Assembly: GCF_017614965.1 (NCBI RefSeq)
Contig: NZ_WVUG01000065.1
Span: 1 to 33,338, forward strand
DNA: 33,338 nucleotides
Source: Streptomyces griseorubiginosus
GTDB lineage: Bacteria; Actinomycetota; Actinomycetes; Streptomycetales; Streptomycetaceae
Reading direction: 5' to 3'
In this document: positions 31,370 to 33,338 of the stretch, piece after piece
How positions within the stretch are numbered: the stretch's first letter is position 1
Layout: each line of letters opens with the position of its first letter
Program-made: the position numbers and the translations under genes
Notes under the pieces: model-generated
The model's input: the letters and a program-made list of their open reading frames with translations, nothing else
Told to the model about the DNA's origin: nothing
Databases searched by the model: none

Positions 31370-32395
31370 ATGGGCGAAGCGGTGGAACTTCAGGCGGGCG
31401 GCCGCACGGTCCGGCTGTCCAGCCCCGACAAGATCTTCTTCCCCGAGCGCGGTTTCACCAAGCTGGACCTCGCCCGGTACTACGTCGCCGTCGGCCCCGG
31501 CATCCTGCGCGCCCTGCGCGACCGGCCCACCACTCTGGAGCGCTATCCCGAGGGCGTGACCGGCGAGTCCTTCTTCCAGAAGCGGGCGCCGAAGAACATG
31601 CCCGACTGGATCCCGACCGCCCACATCACCTTCCCCAGCGGCCGCAGCGCCGACGAGATGTGCCCCACCGAGGAGGCCGCCGTGCTGTGGGCCGCCCAGT
31701 TCGGCACGCTCACCTTCCATCCCTGGCCGGTTCGCCGCGACGACGTCGACCGCCCCGACGAACTGCGCATCGACCTCGACCCGCAGCCCGGCACCGACTA
31801 CGACGACGCCGTCCGCGCCGCCCACGAACTGCGCGCCGTCCTCGACGAGTTCGGCGGGCTGAAGGGCTTCCCCAAGACCTCCGGCGGACGCGGACTGCAC
31901 GTCTTCGTGCCGATCGAGCCGCGCTGGACCTTCACCCAGGTACGCCGTGCCGCCATCGCCGTGGGCCGGGAGATGGAACGCCGGATGCCGGACCACGTGA
32001 CGATCAAGTGGTGGAAGGAGGAGCGGGGCGAGAAGATCTTCATCGACTACAACCAGACCGCCCGCGACCGCACCATCGCCTCCGCCTACTCCGTACGGCC
32101 CCGCCCGCACGCCCCCGTGTCGGCGCCCCTGCGCTGGGACGAGGTCGGCATCGCGCATCCGCGGGACTTCGACATCGCGACCATGCCCGCGCGCTTCGCC
32201 GAACTCGGCGACGTGCACGCCGACATGGACGACCACCGCTACTCCCTGGAGGCGCTGCTGGAACTGGCGCGCCGGGACGAGCACGAGCACGGGCTCGGCG
32301 ATCTGCCGTACCCGCCCGAGTACCCCAAGATGCCGGGCGAGCCCAAGCGGGTACAGCCGAGCCGGGCGAGGAAGGACGGGCCCGCGGGTGCCTGA
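31370..32395 (+). CDS. LigD-type polymerase domain protein (archaeo-eukaryotic primase family)
   Basis: 341 residues, a stand-alone NHEJ polymerase domain (PolDom). Metal-binding D135 and D137 (RIDLDPQPG), H178 in TSGGRGLHVFVP and D226 in IFIDYNQ make up the active site; FFPERGFTKLDLARYY near the N-terminus is the usual start of this domain. It should add nucleotides (often ribonucleotides) and fill gaps at broken DNA ends before ligation. It has no fused ligase or nuclease domain; the divergent ligC gene provides the ligase. The basic C-terminal tail (QPSRARKDG) is probably disordered. Confidence 0.9.
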   Translation: MGEAVELQAGGRTVRLSSPDKIFFPERGFTKLDLARYYVAVGPGILRALRDRPTTLERYPEGVTGESFFQKRAPKNMPDWIPTAHITFPSGRSADEMCPTEEAAVLWAAQFGTLTFHPWPVRRDDVDRPDELRIDLDPQPGTDYDDAVRAAHELRAVLDEFGGLKGFPKTSGGRGLHVFVPIEPRWTFTQVRRAAIAVGREMERRMPDHVTIKWWKEERGEKIFIDYNQTARDRTIASAYSVRPRPHAPVSAPLRWDEVGIAHPRDFDIATMPARFAELGDVHADMDDHRYSLEALLELARRDEHEHGLGDLPYPPEYPKMPGEPKRVQPSRARKDGPAGA

Positions 32396-32434
32396 GGCGT
32401 TCTTGCGCGGCCCCGTTGACCGATCATGGACGGG

Positions 32435-33338
32435 TGACGCTTCTCCTGACCCACGGTGACCTGCGGGCCCTCCTGGACGTCGAGGACTGTCTCGACGCGC
32501 TGCGGGAGGGTTTCCGTACGGCGGACGCCGTGCCGGTGGCCGGTCTGCGGGTGCGGACCGATCTGCCGTTCCCGGGGACGGCCACCGCCCTGCTTCCCGG
32601 TCTGCTGCCCGGCGTCGAGGCGTACACGGTGAAGGTCAACGCCAAGTTCCCCGGCGCGCGGCCCGCCCTGCGGGGGGTGATCTGCCTGCACAGCGGCGCG
32701 GACGGTGAACTGCTCGCCCTGCTGGACTCCGCCACGGTGACGGCCTGGCGCACCGGGCTGGCGGCGGCCCTGGGGACGCATCTCCTCGCCGGGCGCGGCG
32801 AGGTGACGGGGGTGGTCGGAGCGGGCGCGCAGGCCGAGTTGGTGCTGCGGGGGCTGGTGGCGCTGCGGGGCCCGGGCGCCCTGGTCGTCCATGACACGGA
32901 CGGCGGGCGGGCGGAGGAGTTCGCCGCGCGGCACGGTGGACGGGTGCTGGGGTCGACTGCGGACGTCGCCGCTGCCGCCGATGTGGTGGTGTTGGCGACG
33001 TGGTCGCGGGAGCCGTTGCTCGGGCTGGCCGAGACGAGGGCCGGGCAGCACTTCACGAGCCTGGGCGTGGACGAGCCGGGCAAGCGGGAGCTGGCGGCGG
33101 AACTCCTTCAAGCGGCGCTGCTCGTCGTCGACGACTGTGAACTGGCGGCGCAGACGGGCGTGTTGGCGTCCTCCGGCCTCCCTGCCACGGCTGTCGCGGC
33201 GACACTGGGCGAGGTGATTCGCGGAGAGCACCCCGGCCGGGGAAGCGTCGAGCAGCGGACCGTGTACGCGCCGGTGGGTCTGCCCTGGCAGGACCTGGCG
33301 CTGGCGTGGACGGCGTACCGGCGGGCCGAGCGGGAGGG
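32435..33338 (+). CDS. Ornithine cyclodeaminase/mu-crystallin family protein (5' part)
   Basis: At least 301 codons, still open at the window end, so the C-terminus is missing. The N-terminus LLLTHGDLRALLDVEDCLDALREGFR, K67 in YTVKVNAKFPG, R106 in TAWRTG and the NAD(P)-binding GVVGAGAQAE (126-135) fit the family. Its members interconvert cyclic imino acids or deaminate amino acids such as ornithine. The substrate cannot be told from sequence. The GTG at 32435 has no ribosome-binding site; GATCAT 6 nt upstream is a poor TANNNT, so leaderless translation is possible but weakly supported. Confidence 0.8.

Noticed and set aside
1..33338. CRISPR arrays, tRNA/rRNA genes, insertion sequences
   Set aside because: No spaced identical repeats, no recognisable RNA gene and no transposase motifs on either strand.

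Overview
The window looks like chromosomal DNA from a Streptomyces or a very close actinomycete. GC is very high with strong G/C bias at third codon positions. GTG and TTG starts are frequent, signal peptides are Tat or actinobacterial Sec type, and the families present (AfsR-type SARP, DUF2510, DUF3618, GH87, MarR-type PcaV, LigC/PolDom) are typical of that genus. I see no rRNA, tRNA, CRISPR array, IS element or prophage. The gene order pca - DUF3048 - alcohol dehydrogenase - ligase/PolDom resembles my memory of the S. coelicolor SCO6697-SCO6709 region, but this was not checked by search.

Layout. (1) 0.03-2.2 kb: a secreted GH87-like alpha-1,3-glucanase. (2) 2.3-4.5 kb, minus strand: a Rieske oxygenase / reductase pair of the vanillate O-demethylase type, with an unannotated 58-codon gene wedged between them by 4-base overlaps on both sides. 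(3) 4.6-6.2 kb: a GNAT acetyltransferase diverging from a holin-like / DUF3618 envelope pair. (4) 6.3-8.9 kb, minus strand: a secreted NlpC/P60 hydrolase, an ECF-like sigma factor and a VanX-like dipeptidase, a cell-wall group. (5) 8.9-12.0 kb: a large AfsR-like regulator with two TTA codons. (6) 12.7-15.7 kb: a Tat-exported phospholipase C and a DUF2510-scramblase protein. (7) 15.7-18.3 kb: a PAP2 phosphatase / DMT transporter operon diverging from a TetR gene. Between them lies a striking five-unit 16-bp tandem array of palindromic half-sites. (8) 18.5-22.4 kb: a DUF2510 membrane protein diverging from a LuxR/LAL-like ATPase that lacks the usual C-terminal HTH and carries a TTA codon. (9) 22.4-27.8 kb: an SDR, then the protocatechuate operon pcaH-G-B-DC diverging from the MarR regulator pcaV. 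(10) 27.8-33.3 kb: a DUF3048 lipoprotein, a formaldehyde-dehydrogenase-like zinc enzyme, a divergent NHEJ ligase / polymerase-domain pair, and the 5' part of an ornithine-cyclodeaminase-family gene running off the window.

How the genes may work together. The Rieske pair would turn vanillate-like methoxy-aromatics into protocatechuate plus formaldehyde. PcaHG, PcaB and PcaDC take protocatechuate to beta-ketoadipate, and the Zn-dehydrogenase could dispose of the formaldehyde. pcaIJF, needed to finish the pathway, is absent from the operon. The other groups concern cell-wall and envelope lipid turnover and development-linked regulation, suggested by the TTA codons that would need the bldA tRNA.

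The observations most worth following are the operator ladder at 17521-17602, the coupled small gene at 3223-3399, the TTA codons in two large regulators, the compound hairpin at 12296-12344, and the HTH-less LAL-like ATPase.
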